From positions 806,001-870,000 of the forward strand of contig CM000694.1 in NCBI GenBank assembly GCA_000149225.2: a stretch of DNA of 64,000 nt, read 5' to 3'. The notes under the pieces were generated by a model. It was not told where the DNA came from. It ran no database searches and saw nothing but the letters and a program-made list of their open reading frames with translations. The DNA comes from Lachancea kluyveri NRRL Y-12651. Its lineage: Eukaryota; Ascomycota; Saccharomycetes; Saccharomycetales; Saccharomycetaceae. The translations under genes and the position numbers were made by a program. Positions 37,768 to 49,309 of this stretch are shown here, one piece after another. Every line of letters begins with the position of its first letter. The first letter of the stretch is position 1.

Positions 37768-38880
37768 ATGGCTAAAAAGACTTTCGAAGAGCTGGAGAAT
37801 GAGGCTCTAGAGTCTGTTCCATACCTCGCAAGTGATGAAAAATCATCCAACTTGAAAGATGCATTTCCACCTCCAGTTCAAAGAGCAGATTCATCTCAAC
37901 AAAACATAAAAGAAGTTAAACCATGGGTTCATTTTGTAGCAGGAGGTATTGGTGGTATGGCGGGTGCTGTAGTAACGTGCCCTTTCGATGTTGTTAAAAC
38001 CCGTTTGCAAAGTGATGTTTTCCAGGCGGCATACAAGTCACATGCAAAATCTATTGGTCCAAACCAGGCAAATGTAATAGCCCAAGGGGTTAGGCACTTT
38101 AAGGAGACTTTTGGTATTATTTCAAATGTTTACAGGAATGAAGGTTTCAGAAGTTTGTTTAAAGGCTTGGGCCCCAATTTAGTTGGTGTTATTCCAGCTA
38201 GAAGCATAAATTTCTTCACCTACGGTACTACCAAAGAAATCTACTCAAAGACCTTAAATAATGGTCAAGAAGCTGTTTGGATCCATTTGATGGCAGCCGC
38301 CACTGCGGGCTGGGCCACCTCTACCGCAACCAATCCAATTTGGCTGGTTAAAACCAGGTTACAACTGGATAAAGCAGGAACAACTAAGAAGTACAAGAAT
38401 TCATGGGACTGCTTAAAGAACGTTGTTCAAAAGGAAGGGATTTTGGGTCTTTATAAGGGATTAAGTGCCTCCTACCTAGGTTCCGTCGAGGGTATTCTCC
38501 AATGGGTCTTATATGAGCAGATGAAACATATTATCAAACAGAGGTCTATGGAAAAATTTGGTAATATTAGTGAGGTTGAGAAAAGCACATCGGATAAAAT
38601 CAAAGAATGGTGTCAAAGATCCGGTAGCGCTGGTTTAGCAAAGTTTGTTGCAAGTATAATAACCTACCCTCACGAAGTCGTCAGAACAAGGTTGAGACAA
38701 GCTCCTCTAGAAAATGGGAAGCTAAAATATACTGGGCTGGTACAATCTATCAGAGTTATTATTAAAGAAGAGGGGCTAGCTTCTATGTATGGTGGTTTGA
38801 CCCCACATTTGCTGAGAACTGTTCCAAACAGTATCATCATGTTCGGTACCTGGGAGTTAGTCATCAGACTGTTATCATGA
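37768..38880 (+). CDS. RIM2: mitochondrial pyrimidine nucleotide carrier Rim2
   Basis: 370 residues (S. cerevisiae 377). It is an inner-membrane carrier of the SLC25 family that exchanges pyrimidine (deoxy)nucleotides and has been linked to mitochondrial iron use and DNA maintenance. Three carrier repeats are visible, each with its signature: PFDVVKTRLQ at about residue 72, PIWLVKTRLQ at about 190, and PHEVVRTRLRQ at about 302. It has the family's long N-terminal extension (ESVPYLASDEKSSN) and long first-loop insertion. RIM2 follows RPL21 as on S. cerevisiae chromosome II. Confidence 0.97.
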   Translation: MAKKTFEELENEALESVPYLASDEKSSNLKDAFPPPVQRADSSQQNIKEVKPWVHFVAGGIGGMAGAVVTCPFDVVKTRLQSDVFQAAYKSHAKSIGPNQANVIAQGVRHFKETFGIISNVYRNEGFRSLFKGLGPNLVGVIPARSINFFTYGTTKEIYSKTLNNGQEAVWIHLMAAATAGWATSTATNPIWLVKTRLQLDKAGTTKKYKNSWDCLKNVVQKEGILGLYKGLSASYLGSVEGILQWVLYEQMKHIIKQRSMEKFGNISEVEKSTSDKIKEWCQRSGSAGLAKFVASIITYPHEVVRTRLRQAPLENGKLKYTGLVQSIRVIIKEEGLASMYGGLTPHLLRTVPNSIIMFGTWELVIRLLS

Positions 38881-38991
38881 TAAAGCCCTTCAACTGTCGT
38901 GGCATCTCATTAACTGCATCTATCTTGTAAATATTGTTAAACTATAAAGAGTGACTTTTTATCCGTAACATCTGGCCGTATGCTATCGTGT

Positions 38992-39651
38992 TTAATCGGT
39001 ATCTCCTTGGTAGACAAATTTCAGTACTTTATTAGTGCTGAATGGCTTCGAAGGTTTATTCTTGATTGCCGAAGATCTGTATTCCTCGTGCGCAGGCTTC
39101 CCCATACCTTGTTCTAACTCCTTCGCTGTATGTAGACCATGGAAGGCATGATTACTACGCTCTTTTTCCACAAACTCGAGTGCCCAATCGGTCAATTCTT
39201 TGTCCTTTTGTATCAGCTCTTCGATTTCTTGTTCGCTCATTCGATCCACATCGATACCAGCTGTATCTTTAGCATCTTTAATCCAGTCTTCAACTTCAGG
39301 AATGTTTTTTTTCCTAAGTAGTGTGGTAAGCAGACCCTCATGTGCTGTGGTAGGAAAATTTGGAAGAGGAAAAACTACAGTTGAGTCCAAAGTATCTTCG
39401 AAATGCTGTAGGGTCGAGGTTAAGGATGATAATTGGGTTAAAGTGACACTCAACTGTGCCTGTAAAGAATACCATTGAGGCAAGTCCGCTCTCGACATTT
39501 CATCTCGAATTTTTGCCAACGAGTGTGTTAGTTGGGCCAATCTCATCCGCAGAGCATCTAATGCCTGTGCTGGTACATTTTTGAAGTCATACTTAGCCTC
39601 GTCTTGTAAGACAGGTATAGGCGGATCTGATGAGGATGAGTTTTGTGACAT
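38992..39651 (-). CDS. MED8: Mediator head subunit Med8
   Basis: 219 residues from the ATG at 39651-39649 (S. cerevisiae 223). The frame runs 34 codons further upstream, but only this start matches the family opening (MSQNSS... then the [16 protein letters not shown] helix). Med8 is a helical subunit of the Mediator head that holds Med18-Med20. Conserved blocks include [52 protein letters not shown] and the C-terminal [12 protein letters not shown] helix that binds Med18. It is convergent with RIM2 (about 110 bases) and divergent from AIM4 (about 120 bases). Confidence 0.94.
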   Translation of the reverse strand: MSQNSSSSDPPIPVLQDEAKYDFKNVPAQALDALRMRLAQLTHSLAKIRDEMSRADLPQWYSLQAQLSVTLTQLSSLTSTLQHFEDTLDSTVVFPLPNFPTTAHEGLLTTLLRKKNIPEVEDWIKDAKDTAGIDVDRMSEQEIEELIQKDKELTDWALEFVEKERSNHAFHGLHTAKELEQGMGKPAHEEYRSSAIKNKPSKPFSTNKVLKFVYQGDTD

Positions 39652-39770
39652 TTTGCTTCTTTTCTCTAATATGTCGGTGGCCAGTGGGAAGGAATCGGAA
39701 AGTTTCAACTTTTTCAAATCAAATGGTTGGTGCATGCTAAAGGTAAGGAACAATCTTTCTCAAGCAAAAG

Positions 39771-40293
39771 ATGGTAGCGACATCTGTTGAAATTGAAAGT
39801 ATGTTTTCTAATAAGACCCAGTTTGCCATAGACAAAGCAACTAACCTAAGGTTTAGGGAAAAGGCAAAAACAAAAACAAATTCAAAAAACCAAACAGCTG
39901 AAATTAGTAGGAAGAACGGAAAGGCTATCTAAAACAAGCATACAATCACTCCAATCTAAGATAGATATTCTAGAAAAAAGGAATGCCGAGGGTAACTTGA
40001 ATTCTGGGAATAAAGCAACCCTAGAATCTTTAAAAAGTGATCTAGTTTTCATGGAAAAGAATGATTTAGGAACTACCATAGGTACTGATGACTCTCACCT
40101 TCCTACAGAACTAGGAACCAAGAGTATATTTTTTGATCCAGAATGGAACCCCAAAGGTATTGCACCACAGGGTCACAAGAATATTCCATACAATCCATTT
40201 ACATTCAAACCGAAAGAAGCAGGCAAAGGACAAGCCAACGAGGTAGAAATTGAAGGGATCGAAGATATTCCTCTACCGCCAGCAAAGACCTAA
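39771..40293 (+). CDS. AIM4: Aim4/Soy1-family protein with a 58-base intron
   Basis: Proposed exons 39771-39798 and 39857-40293 give 154 residues (S. cerevisiae Aim4 123). The C-terminal part matches Aim4 well: ELGTKSIFFDPEWNPKG, then IPYNPFTFK. Upstream of 39850 the frame is blocked, and no ATG in frame gives a proper N-terminus; splicing GTATGT to AACTAAC/TTTAG supplies one (MVATSVEIERKRQKQK...). Aim4 has been reported at the nuclear pore region and mitochondrial inheritance screens, but its function is unknown. Position between MED8 and (via ATP4) MSI1 agrees with S. cerevisiae YBR194W. The C-terminus is certain; the exact first exon is inferred. Confidence 0.78.
39799..39856 (+). other. 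inferred AIM4 intron (58 bases)
   Basis: GTATGT at 39799, branch AACTAAC at 39839-39845, acceptor TTTAG ending at 39856. A closer AG at 39850 is in the same frame but only five bases from the branch site and so unlikely. Confidence 0.75.
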
Positions 40294-40714
40294 ACTGTTA
40301 GAGCAAATATCTGTTTTTACAAATACTACATGATAAGAGGCATGTAAATCGATACTTGACATACGGATAAAACCTTTCTGGAGCAATTAACACGAGCTCT
40401 CTCTAGAATTGAAGGCGCTACCAGCACTAACATGCAAAGGCCCACCACCCTCAGATTGGATAGTAAAGATAAGTAAGCAAATTAGAAAAAAAAAAATACT
40501 GAAGTATACTTCTTCTTTTTCGCTGATTACAAGTGAAAAGAAAAGTTTTTTTATATATGTTTTTTTTATCTTTTCGAATTCGTAACATGTCCAATGAGGA
40601 CATGGTCATAAAGTAAAAGGAATATCTAAATCATAAAAAAGACCCGTGAAAGTGATATAGAGACAAAATTAGTGGTGAAAGAAAGAGTGAATGCCTTATA
40701 GATGATGGGTAGAC
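40294..40714. other. convergent gap between AIM4 and ATP4
   Basis: 421 bases with A-runs near 40487 and T-runs near 40545-40570, fitting 3' ends on both strands. No gene recognised. Confidence 0.5.
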
Positions 40715-41774
40715 CTATTTCAAGCCAGCGAATAACTTTTCAACGTCGGCAACGGATTGTTGTAGAACCCTTTCTTGGAACTTGGGGTTGCCTAATTCGG
40801 CTTGAACCTTAGAAATAACGGTTTCAGCCAATTGTCTTTGTTGCAATTGACGAACAGAAGCCTCATATCTAACCCAAGAGTCCAAGACAGACTTGGCTTC
40901 GGTAGCTAAATCGACCTGTTGCTTCAATTCGAAAGTCTTGGCTTCCAATTCGACGGTTTCTTTGGAAACATCAAACAACACTTTAGTGGTTTCAGAAACA
41001 TTTTGCAATTCGGAAACAGATTCAATTCTTTGTTTCACAGCATCGACATGCTTGGTTCTGGAGGAGTTCAAAATGTCAGAAACTTGCTTGATTCTGGCAT
41101 CAGCGAAGTCCTTGTATGCTGGAGCCAAAAACTTAGCAATGATGGCAGCGAAACCAGCAAAGGTGCCCAACAAAATGGTTTCATCATTGACAACGTACAA
41201 TTCATTAGAAATGGCATAAACAGCAGCTGCAGTGGATGTAGCCAAAATACCAGTCTTGGATAAGACGTTGTTGCCTGGCAAGGCATCAATAATAGAAGTT
41301 GCCTTAGCTTTTGGTTCTTCTGGAGCTGGAGTAGACATGTAACGAACGCCAATTCTGCACAACAGTTCTGTTAGTAAACATAGAAACTTCTAAATTGCAA
41401 AAGTAACAGGAGTTGCAATCAGGAATCTGAAAGAAAGAAAAAAAAAACAACTAATAAAAGCGGACACTTCCTCGATAAAATCGCGTCTTCATCACACTCC
41501 TAGGTATTTTAAATCGCCATGATACCTTCCATATTTTTAACGCAGGAGATTGCGTTGGGTGTAGGGTATTCCGAGGAGTTTAAGTGGTTAATCGTGTTTC
41601 TAAACTGAGTTCAATTTCTAAAAGTACAATTGTTCAACTTCCAACCGTTGTAGATCTGCCCCTATTACTTTCAATAGTCTTCACGTCAGGTTTGTATACA
41701 TACGAAGCTTGGCGAGCACCCAAAGTCATTAAAGGTGTGGCAGAAGCCTTCAAAGTCAAAGCACGGAAACTCAT
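40715..41774 (-). CDS. ATP4: mitochondrial ATP synthase stator subunit b (Atp4), one intron
   Basis: Exon 1 is 41704-41774 and exon 2 is 40715-41354 (minus strand), giving 236 residues (S. cerevisiae 244). Subunit b is the peripheral-stalk subunit with two membrane segments near the N-terminus (LSKTGILATSTAAAVYAI, LLGTFAGFAAIIAKFLAP) and a long helical stalk (KVLFDVSKETVELEAK, LDSWVRYEASVRQL). Exon 1 alone encodes a typical mitochondrial presequence, MSFRALTLKASATPLMTLGARQAS, split here as codons 1-24. Splicing joins it to IGVRYMSTPAPE, matching the VIGARYMSSTPE presequence cleavage region of yeast Atp4. Exon 2 read alone would start with a poor, targeting-less N-terminus. S. cerevisiae ATP4 has no intron as I recall. 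Confidence 0.93.
41355..41703 (-). other. ATP4 intron (349 bases)
   Basis: On the minus strand it begins GTATGT at 41703-41698, has TACTAAC at 41376-41370 and ends TTGTGCAG at 41362-41355. It splits the serine codon at the end of the presequence exon (TC/A). Confidence 0.92.
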
Positions 41775-41920
41775 AATTCTTGGCTTATTCTCTTGCTGAG
41801 TTGTTTTTTTGGAACTAGGCTTTCTTTCTCCTAAGAGTTCCTCCTTGAGCCAAAAATTTTCGTCTTTGGGTGGGAGACAAAAGTTGGTCTCAAACACGCG
41901 AAGAAATTTTTACAGCAACG

Positions 41921-41928
41921 TGATTGGT
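41921..41928 (+). promoter_or_regulatory. HAP-type CCAAT box upstream of ATP4
   Basis: TGATTGGT matches TNATTGGT, the Hap2/3/4/5 consensus of respiratory genes, about 150 bases before the ATP4 start. A Cbf1-like TCATGTGA lies next to it at 41935-41942. Confidence 0.5.
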
Positions 41929-41974
41929 TTATGATCATGTGACCTTTAAAGATTCAATATACATTAAACTATAC

Positions 41975-43252
41975 TTATTTACTTTCCACTAGATTCCTAG
42001 CAGGCCTCCATAGCTGTACAGAGTTGTCGTTTGCAACACTACACATCAGCCATGGATCGTGGTAGTTCCACGATATGTCGTTGACACCAAGCATATGGCC
42101 TCCATGCACAAAAAGTAGCTCCTCACCAGGTTCTTGGGCTATATCCCACAGTTTTACCAAGCCATCAGATTGATCTGCTGTGGCTAAAATAGTAGAAAGG
42201 TTAGGATTCCATTGGGTCTTGGAAATTGAGCTGCCGTGGTCTAGGGACTTGAGGGGAGTTTCCAAGTCTCTGATATCCCATAAATTCACTCGCCCCGTAG
42301 AATCGCCCGAACATAGCAGCATATCGTTGTGGTAGTTGAACTGGCTGCTATTGATTCCTCTTGAATGATGTTTCGTATCTTTAGTCGAGCTCAACACTCC
42401 CTTTTGAGCCCTAGTATCTATCACATTTATGCTATTGCTTTCACCACAGCATGCAAGAATCGAGGCATGGTTTACCATCCAAGAAACATCATTGCAACCT
42501 CTGGGATCAGCATTGTGTGTGTAATCAGCTTTATCTATTACAGGAAAGTTTCTCGAATATTTCTTAACATCCCATACCTTTACATCACCGCCGCTATAGC
42601 AGGCTGCTAGTAAACCTTCTCTCTGCCAGTTCCAGGCCAGCGACACAACTTCCTGGTGTTCCTCCAGAGACGAAGACTGAAATTCAAGCTCAAACATACT
42701 ACCGCCATCATGCAACTTTTGTCTTGTCAAGCCGTGCTTGGTTCTATCGAATACGTATATTGATCCATTCGAGGAAGCTGCTGCTATGACGTCTGGATTT
42801 TGTGGTAAGTACCTAGCGCCGTTACAGTCTCCCATTGGAAAGCTGATATTTAATTCCTTAATCAGGTTTTTGGATGGTAGTTTCGACGAGTTGTCTAGTT
42901 TGAACTCCATCTCGTCCATATCAAAGTTATTCAGTGAACTCCAAGGTAAATGCTTGAGGGTCGAAACCCGAGAAACATAGATTGATTCGTCTTCTGGCAG
43001 CTGAGAAGAGGTGAATGAAGATAACAGTAACCTATGTTGATCGTTTGTGGTATCAAGATCTGGAAAGAACTGGCAGGTAAGAGAAGGCCACTTCGTAGAG
43101 TTCGTGTTCAAATAGTCATATAATAGCTTGGTGTTCTTTTTCCAGTTTGTATAACGAGTTTGTACTTCTTCTGGAATAGTGGGTAGGTCCAACCCATGTT
43201 CTTCTGTTGTTATTACTTCTGCCATTGTATTATTTGACTGGAGTTCTCCCAT
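41975..43252 (-). CDS. MSI1: chromatin assembly factor 1 subunit Msi1 (RbAp48-like WD40)
   Basis: 425 residues (S. cerevisiae 422). Msi1 is the p50 subunit of CAF-1, which deposits H3-H4 behind replication forks. The conserved N-terminal helix RYTNWKKNTKLLYDYLNTNSTKWPSLTCQ is followed by WD repeats (FDRTKHG, AGNLVE end; VNLWDIRD, VKLWDIAQ, VQLWRPARN). The first ATG is used. A second ATG nine codons later (MAEVITTEEHG) is equally possible, since the S. cerevisiae N-terminus is short. The start lies 32 bases from a 20-base T tract that acts as poly(dA) promoter DNA on the coding side. ATP4 is about 200 bases downstream. Confidence 0.95.
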   Translation of the reverse strand: MGELQSNNTMAEVITTEEHGLDLPTIPEEVQTRYTNWKKNTKLLYDYLNTNSTKWPSLTCQFFPDLDTTNDQHRLLLSSFTSSQLPEDESIYVSRVSTLKHLPWSSLNNFDMDEMEFKLDNSSKLPSKNLIKELNISFPMGDCNGARYLPQNPDVIAAASSNGSIYVFDRTKHGLTRQKLHDGGSMFELEFQSSSLEEHQEVVSLAWNWQREGLLAACYSGGDVKVWDVKKYSRNFPVIDKADYTHNADPRGCNDVSWMVNHASILACCGESNSINVIDTRAQKGVLSSTKDTKHHSRGINSSQFNYHNDMLLCSGDSTGRVNLWDIRDLETPLKSLDHGSSISKTQWNPNLSTILATADQSDGLVKLWDIAQEPGEELLFVHGGHMLGVNDISWNYHDPWLMCSVANDNSVQLWRPARNLVESK

Positions 43253-43512
43253 GGGAAGACCCTTACATGTGTCTGCGCTGGGTCTTTTTTTTTTTTTTTT
43301 TTTTCATTTCCAATCTTGTAAACGCGACTGCTGTTGTAGCCAAGAGAACAAACAAGTTCTGCCTGAGGAAAGATTGCAGTTCGAAAATGCAAAAATGTGA
43401 AAAGAGTATTCAGTAATTCATCTAAACATAAAAAGCTATAAAACTCTACACGAAACGATTTAGAGTCTGCGCACGGTAAAAGAAAAAAGAAAAGGGAGCG
43501 CATTCCATAACA
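43253..43512. promoter_or_regulatory. MSI1 promoter with T20 tract
   Basis: T20 at 43285-43304 (poly-dA on the coding strand of MSI1). PGI1 ends at 43513 on the same strand, so the tract sits between PGI1 3' end and the MSI1 start. It is a typical nucleosome-excluding element. Confidence 0.6.
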
Positions 43513-45568
<2,056 letters not shown>

Positions 45569-45991
45569 TTAGTTCCTCAGCCCATTCAAACAATCTATTA
45601 TGGCCTGCACCTGCTTCTGCTCTGCAACGTTAGTACCACCGTTTTCTCCATCCTCAGTCTTTTCTGTAGCGGTGCCCCGTTCTCTGCCCTCTTTCATAGT
45701 CTGTAGTAATGACACGTGTGCCCTTCGCAGCTGTCCCAATTGATTTTCGAAATCTGGAGGAAACCCATTGTACAGATTGTTCTCATTTGCCATACGTTTA
45801 ACATCATCCAAAACGTCGATTTCAGTCCAGAGCTTGTCCTGGTAGCTTATGTTGGGTTTCATTGCGATCCCGTCTACCATTGCCGGGAGAGTCCTCGCGA
45901 CGTTTCTTGTGTTTTCTGTCCCAACATTTCTTTGGCTTGATGAAAGTGACGATACCGATTCGTTGCTGTACTCCATGTCTGTATTTTCCAC
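45569..45991 (-). CDS. uncharacterised YPL077C/YBR197C-family protein
   Basis: 140 residues. The central block ISYQDKLWTEIDVLDDVKRMA resembles the conserved region of the S. cerevisiae duplicate pair YPL077C and YBR197C, whose function is unknown. The first third is Ser/Asn-rich and the last third acidic and polar; the segment GQLRRAHVSLLQTM looks helical. No membrane segment or signal is seen. The position, between PGI1 (YBR196C) and GPI2 (YPL076W), fits both duplicate locations and supports a single pre-duplication copy. Confidence 0.82.
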   Translation of the reverse strand: MENTDMEYSNESVSSLSSSQRNVGTENTRNVARTLPAMVDGIAMKPNISYQDKLWTEIDVLDDVKRMANENNLYNGFPPDFENQLGQLRRAHVSLLQTMKEGRERGTATEKTEDGENGGTNVAEQKQVQAIIDCLNGLRN

Positions 45992-46157
45992 TTGTAACCC
46001 CTTCTTGGTAGGTCAGTATGGTTTGTACTTCGTGTACTGCTCAACATTAAATTCGGGTTTTTGTATGGTTTAAAAAAAGAGACTGAAAACAAAAAAAAAA
46101 AAAAAAGGAAAGATCTATCATGCCATTGAATTAGAAGACGCTTATGCCAAAGATTCT

Positions 46158-46982
46158 ATGACAGGGCCATGGAAGAGGTTACTTTGGCTGAAACAGCCAT
46201 ATCCTGATACGTATACAGACCCCAGATTCCTTGCTAACCTCTCAAGACTCAGAGGGTATCAAAAATTACCACGAGAAACCTCTAGTTATAGCCAGGTCGC
46301 ACTAGATTTCCTCAAATTTTACCATCGACTGTTGAACACTTCACTTTTTTACGTCATATTTTCATGTTTTTACCAGTACCATTACAGCCCCATACCGTTC
46401 ACGGTTTTGCTAACTCTGCTGACATTTGTAGTGTCTTTTTTCCTTAAAAACCGATCTGTCCAGTTGAAATCCTCAATAATCATAATATTTACAATGTTAA
46501 CGCTGTCACCAGTCCTAAAGTCTTTATCTAGCACTACATCGTCAGACTCTATTTGGACTCTGTCCTGCTGGCTGACTGTCATATACGTTTTAGCAGTTTC
46601 CACGACCAGTTCATCTATAGTACCGACAAACTTATTGTTGGCTAATGTAATTGTTCTGGCATCAAGGTTGGATACCACGACAGAGGTTTTCTGCTTTTTG
46701 TTGATTTGCGTAGAGGTTAATATCTTGCTACCAAACTTAGAAAGTTGGTGCATAAAAAAGGGTTACAATTGGTTGTACGCGATATCGTTTTTTCTGAACC
46801 ATTTAGTTGTCTATTGGTTTGTTACCTACGCGCTTGGTTGGACCTATACGCTGACGTTGATAATCGTGGCATTTGCATTTGTTGTCGTATCGCCAAGGTA
46901 TTTTATATATTGGCAGCGACACTATTACAAAGGTGATAAAATGTTGAGTGACTGGGATGCAAAAATTCCGATACTGGAGTGA
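46158..46982 (+). CDS. GPI2: GPI-GlcNAc transferase subunit Gpi2
   Basis: 274 residues (S. cerevisiae 280). It is a multi-spanning ER membrane subunit of the complex that transfers GlcNAc to phosphatidylinositol, the first step of GPI anchor synthesis. The N-terminus WKRLLWLKQPYPDTYTDP is the family opening. The hydrophobic body contains the conserved TLSPVLKSL, DSIWTLSCWL and TTEVFCFLLICVEVNILLP blocks, and the C-terminus ends DWDAKIPIL. It is convergent with TAF5, 77 bases apart. Confidence 0.95.
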   Translation: MTGPWKRLLWLKQPYPDTYTDPRFLANLSRLRGYQKLPRETSSYSQVALDFLKFYHRLLNTSLFYVIFSCFYQYHYSPIPFTVLLTLLTFVVSFFLKNRSVQLKSSIIIIFTMLTLSPVLKSLSSTTSSDSIWTLSCWLTVIYVLAVSTTSSSIVPTNLLLANVIVLASRLDTTTEVFCFLLICVEVNILLPNLESWCIKKGYNWLYAISFFLNHLVVYWFVTYALGWTYTLTLIIVAFAFVVVSPRYFIYWQRHYYKGDKMLSDWDAKIPILE

Positions 46983-47059
46983 GACCCTTTAACTAGTACA
47001 ACTTTTCCTCTCTTCATCTCTTATTCTATATTACATACACAATAAAAAAAAATTGATTT

Positions 47060-49309
47060 TCACTCGGTAAATGCCCCACCTGCCAGCACTAAGTTACTTC
47101 TTGTAAATTTGACTTTGTATACCGGTGTTTTTTTTGTGTAGAAGGATGCAATCAGATCGTTCGTAGGAACAATAGTTCTTCTACGGCCATAATCCTTTAT
47201 ATCATTGTTCACCGACGTGGTAGCATCACCAAAGTAGCTGGTAAAGGGTTGCTCAGGTTCTGTGTTAGGCTCTGCTGTAGATCTTTTCAAATCCCATACA
47301 CGAACTGAATGATCTGCACCTCCACTCACCAACACGGTCCCCTCTTTACTATATGACAAAGAGTACACAGCATTCTTGCCGTGACCACGCATCTGTTTCA
47401 GTCTTTTACCCGTACCAATGTCCCACACGTTGATTATACCATCTTCACTACCGGTGGATAGCCATCTACCATCGGGCGAGACTGCAGTGGAAATTACAGG
47501 AGCTGTGTGGCCCAAAAATAAGCGTACAGAATCGCCTGTACCTATATCCCACATCCGGCATGTCTTGTCTGTAGAACCAGTGAAAACGTAGGTGCCGTTA
47601 GGATGGAAAGAGACACAGTCAACATCGTTCAAATGACCTGCGAAAATCCGTAATGGGTAGATGTGGTCGCATGACCACAGCCTGGCAGTTTGATCATGCG
47701 AAGCTGTGGCGAAATAATGGCCTAACGGAGAAAACGAAACATCCCACACCGGGTGATTATGTCCTTTATAGCTTACCAGAGAACTATACGTATCCATCGA
47801 CCAGAGTCTCACAGTTTTATCTTCAGATGCAGACAGTAAATACTTGTTATCTGGACTAAAGGAAGTGGAGTACACGGTACCACTGTGTCCAATCAGGGTG
47901 GTGTTATTGATTTTTTCTCTTTGTTTGGAGGGAAGTTTACTGTCTAAAGGTGTACCGTCCAAAGACCAAAGTTTGATGTAGCTATCCTGAAAGCCTGCTG
48001 CTGCTAAAGTGGCGTCATCACTAAACTCTAAACAGGTCATATCACGGTTAGTGTTGTGGAATGTGTACATGCAAACACTAGGCGCTGCTGATTGTAGATT
48101 GTCCAACTTGATCGCATCACGAGATTCACGAACTTTTTGAATTTCCAGTTTGAGGTCTAGTGCAGTTTTCGCCGGTAGAGGAAGGGTATCTCTGGAAGGG
48201 GATTCCATCGTTGGATCAGTCTTCTTATCCTCCTTCTTTTCTAGTTCAGTCTCTTTCTTCTCCTGCTCTTCTAAGGTGGCCTTGGCTTCTATTTTACCCA
48301 CAGTATCTTTATACTCTTCCACTAAAGTTTTCTTAGGTACATCATTTCCGGAGGACTTTTCCTGCTCATCTTTCCTTTTTAATTCAACTTCGACCTCCTT
48401 AGAAAACTCTTCGTCTGTCGGGAAAGGACCCAATCTGACAGGCACAGAATTGTGAGTGTCCACATCAATGGCACCTGCAGAGATATCTTTGATACCATCG
48501 GTTAAGGTTTCTTGAGAAGTGAGGGTTTCCACCACGTTTGGTTCTAGGTTTTGGTTGATAATACTGATTAAAAGTGACCCACCGACACTTTCATTTTCGT
48601 TCAAAAAGTACAGTAGCAGATTTAACGTCGTACGGGAAATTGTTACCCTGTATTTGTTACTTTGAAAACCCTGAGCCAACTCATTTTCCTTGATGTGGTC
48701 TACTGAGTTGACACTGAATAGTTTATTGACTTCACTTCCGTGTAAAGCCTTATGGTCCACGGAGAACTTATCAAAAAACCTCCGAGCTTCTAAAGGGTTT
48801 TTCGATACCAAAGTCAAAAACACGTAGATGAAGATTGGATAGATGATCCGGGATAGCTCAGGCTTATACATGTCCAATGACGAATCCACCCAATTTTTCA
48901 GCATCGAATAGGCACGGATATAATGTTCTGGAGAAGTGTTTGCCTGCGAAATCAGATTACCGTTTGCGTCCCTCTTGATGGCCACCGGGTTGGTTACCGG
49001 TTTGGCACCTTGTGTCGATGGAACGGTACTTGGTTGTGGGAAGGTGCCATTGGCTGGAGTTGCTGGGGATTGTTTATTGGCTGGAGTCAGAGTACGCGCA
49101 CTTTCCGCTCTCAACATGGCTTCTGTGCGGTGGTAACCTTTTTTGTTAAGATATTCCAAGACAATGCGATTTAGATCGGCAGCAGAGAAGTTGGATGGTC
49201 TGGCATTACTGCTGCCATTTGTACTGGGCGCATTAGCCGGTTGTGCTGATTGTCGTATTGTATTAGGGGTGGCAGTCTTACCGGGTTGTTTCTGCGCTTT
49301 CTGGGACAT
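47060..49309 (-). CDS. TAF5: TFIID and SAGA subunit Taf5
   Basis: 749 residues (S. cerevisiae 798). Taf5 is a scaffold in both TFIID and SAGA. A LisH motif (LNRIVLEYLNKKGYHRTEAMLRAES) is near residues 45-70. The NTD2 domain (YIRAYSMLKNWVDSSLDMYKPEL) follows, then a charged E/K-rich linker (about 300-370). Six to seven WD repeats fill the C-terminal half (GHSGTVYSTSFSPDNKYLLS, GHNHPVWDVSFSPLGHYFAT, GHGKNAVYSLSYSKEG). The C-terminal cap RSNLVLAGGAF is conserved. It diverges from GCR1. Confidence 0.97.
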   Translation of the reverse strand: MSQKAQKQPGKTATPNTIRQSAQPANAPSTNGSSNARPSNFSAADLNRIVLEYLNKKGYHRTEAMLRAESARTLTPANKQSPATPANGTFPQPSTVPSTQGAKPVTNPVAIKRDANGNLISQANTSPEHYIRAYSMLKNWVDSSLDMYKPELSRIIYPIFIYVFLTLVSKNPLEARRFFDKFSVDHKALHGSEVNKLFSVNSVDHIKENELAQGFQSNKYRVTISRTTLNLLLYFLNENESVGGSLLISIINQNLEPNVVETLTSQETLTDGIKDISAGAIDVDTHNSVPVRLGPFPTDEEFSKEVEVELKRKDEQEKSSGNDVPKKTLVEEYKDTVGKIEAKATLEEQEKKETELEKKEDKKTDPTMESPSRDTLPLPAKTALDLKLEIQKVRESRDAIKLDNLQSAAPSVCMYTFHNTNRDMTCLEFSDDATLAAAGFQDSYIKLWSLDGTPLDSKLPSKQREKINNTTLIGHSGTVYSTSFSPDNKYLLSASEDKTVRLWSMDTYSSLVSYKGHNHPVWDVSFSPLGHYFATASHDQTARLWSCDHIYPLRIFAGHLNDVDCVSFHPNGTYVFTGSTDKTCRMWDIGTGDSVRLFLGHTAPVISTAVSPDGRWLSTGSEDGIINVWDIGTGKRLKQMRGHGKNAVYSLSYSKEGTVLVSGGADHSVRVWDLKRSTAEPNTEPEQPFTSYFGDATTSVNNDIKDYGRRRTIVPTNDLIASFYTKKTPVYKVKFTRSNLVLAGGAFTE

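Noticed and set aside
39997-40293. AIM4 as a truncated or frameshifted gene
   Set aside because: A short intron explains the frame change, and the C-terminal part is well conserved.
40715-41362. ATP4 as an N-terminally truncated pseudogene
   Set aside because: A presequence exon with complete splice signals lies upstream and the join restores the family N-terminus.
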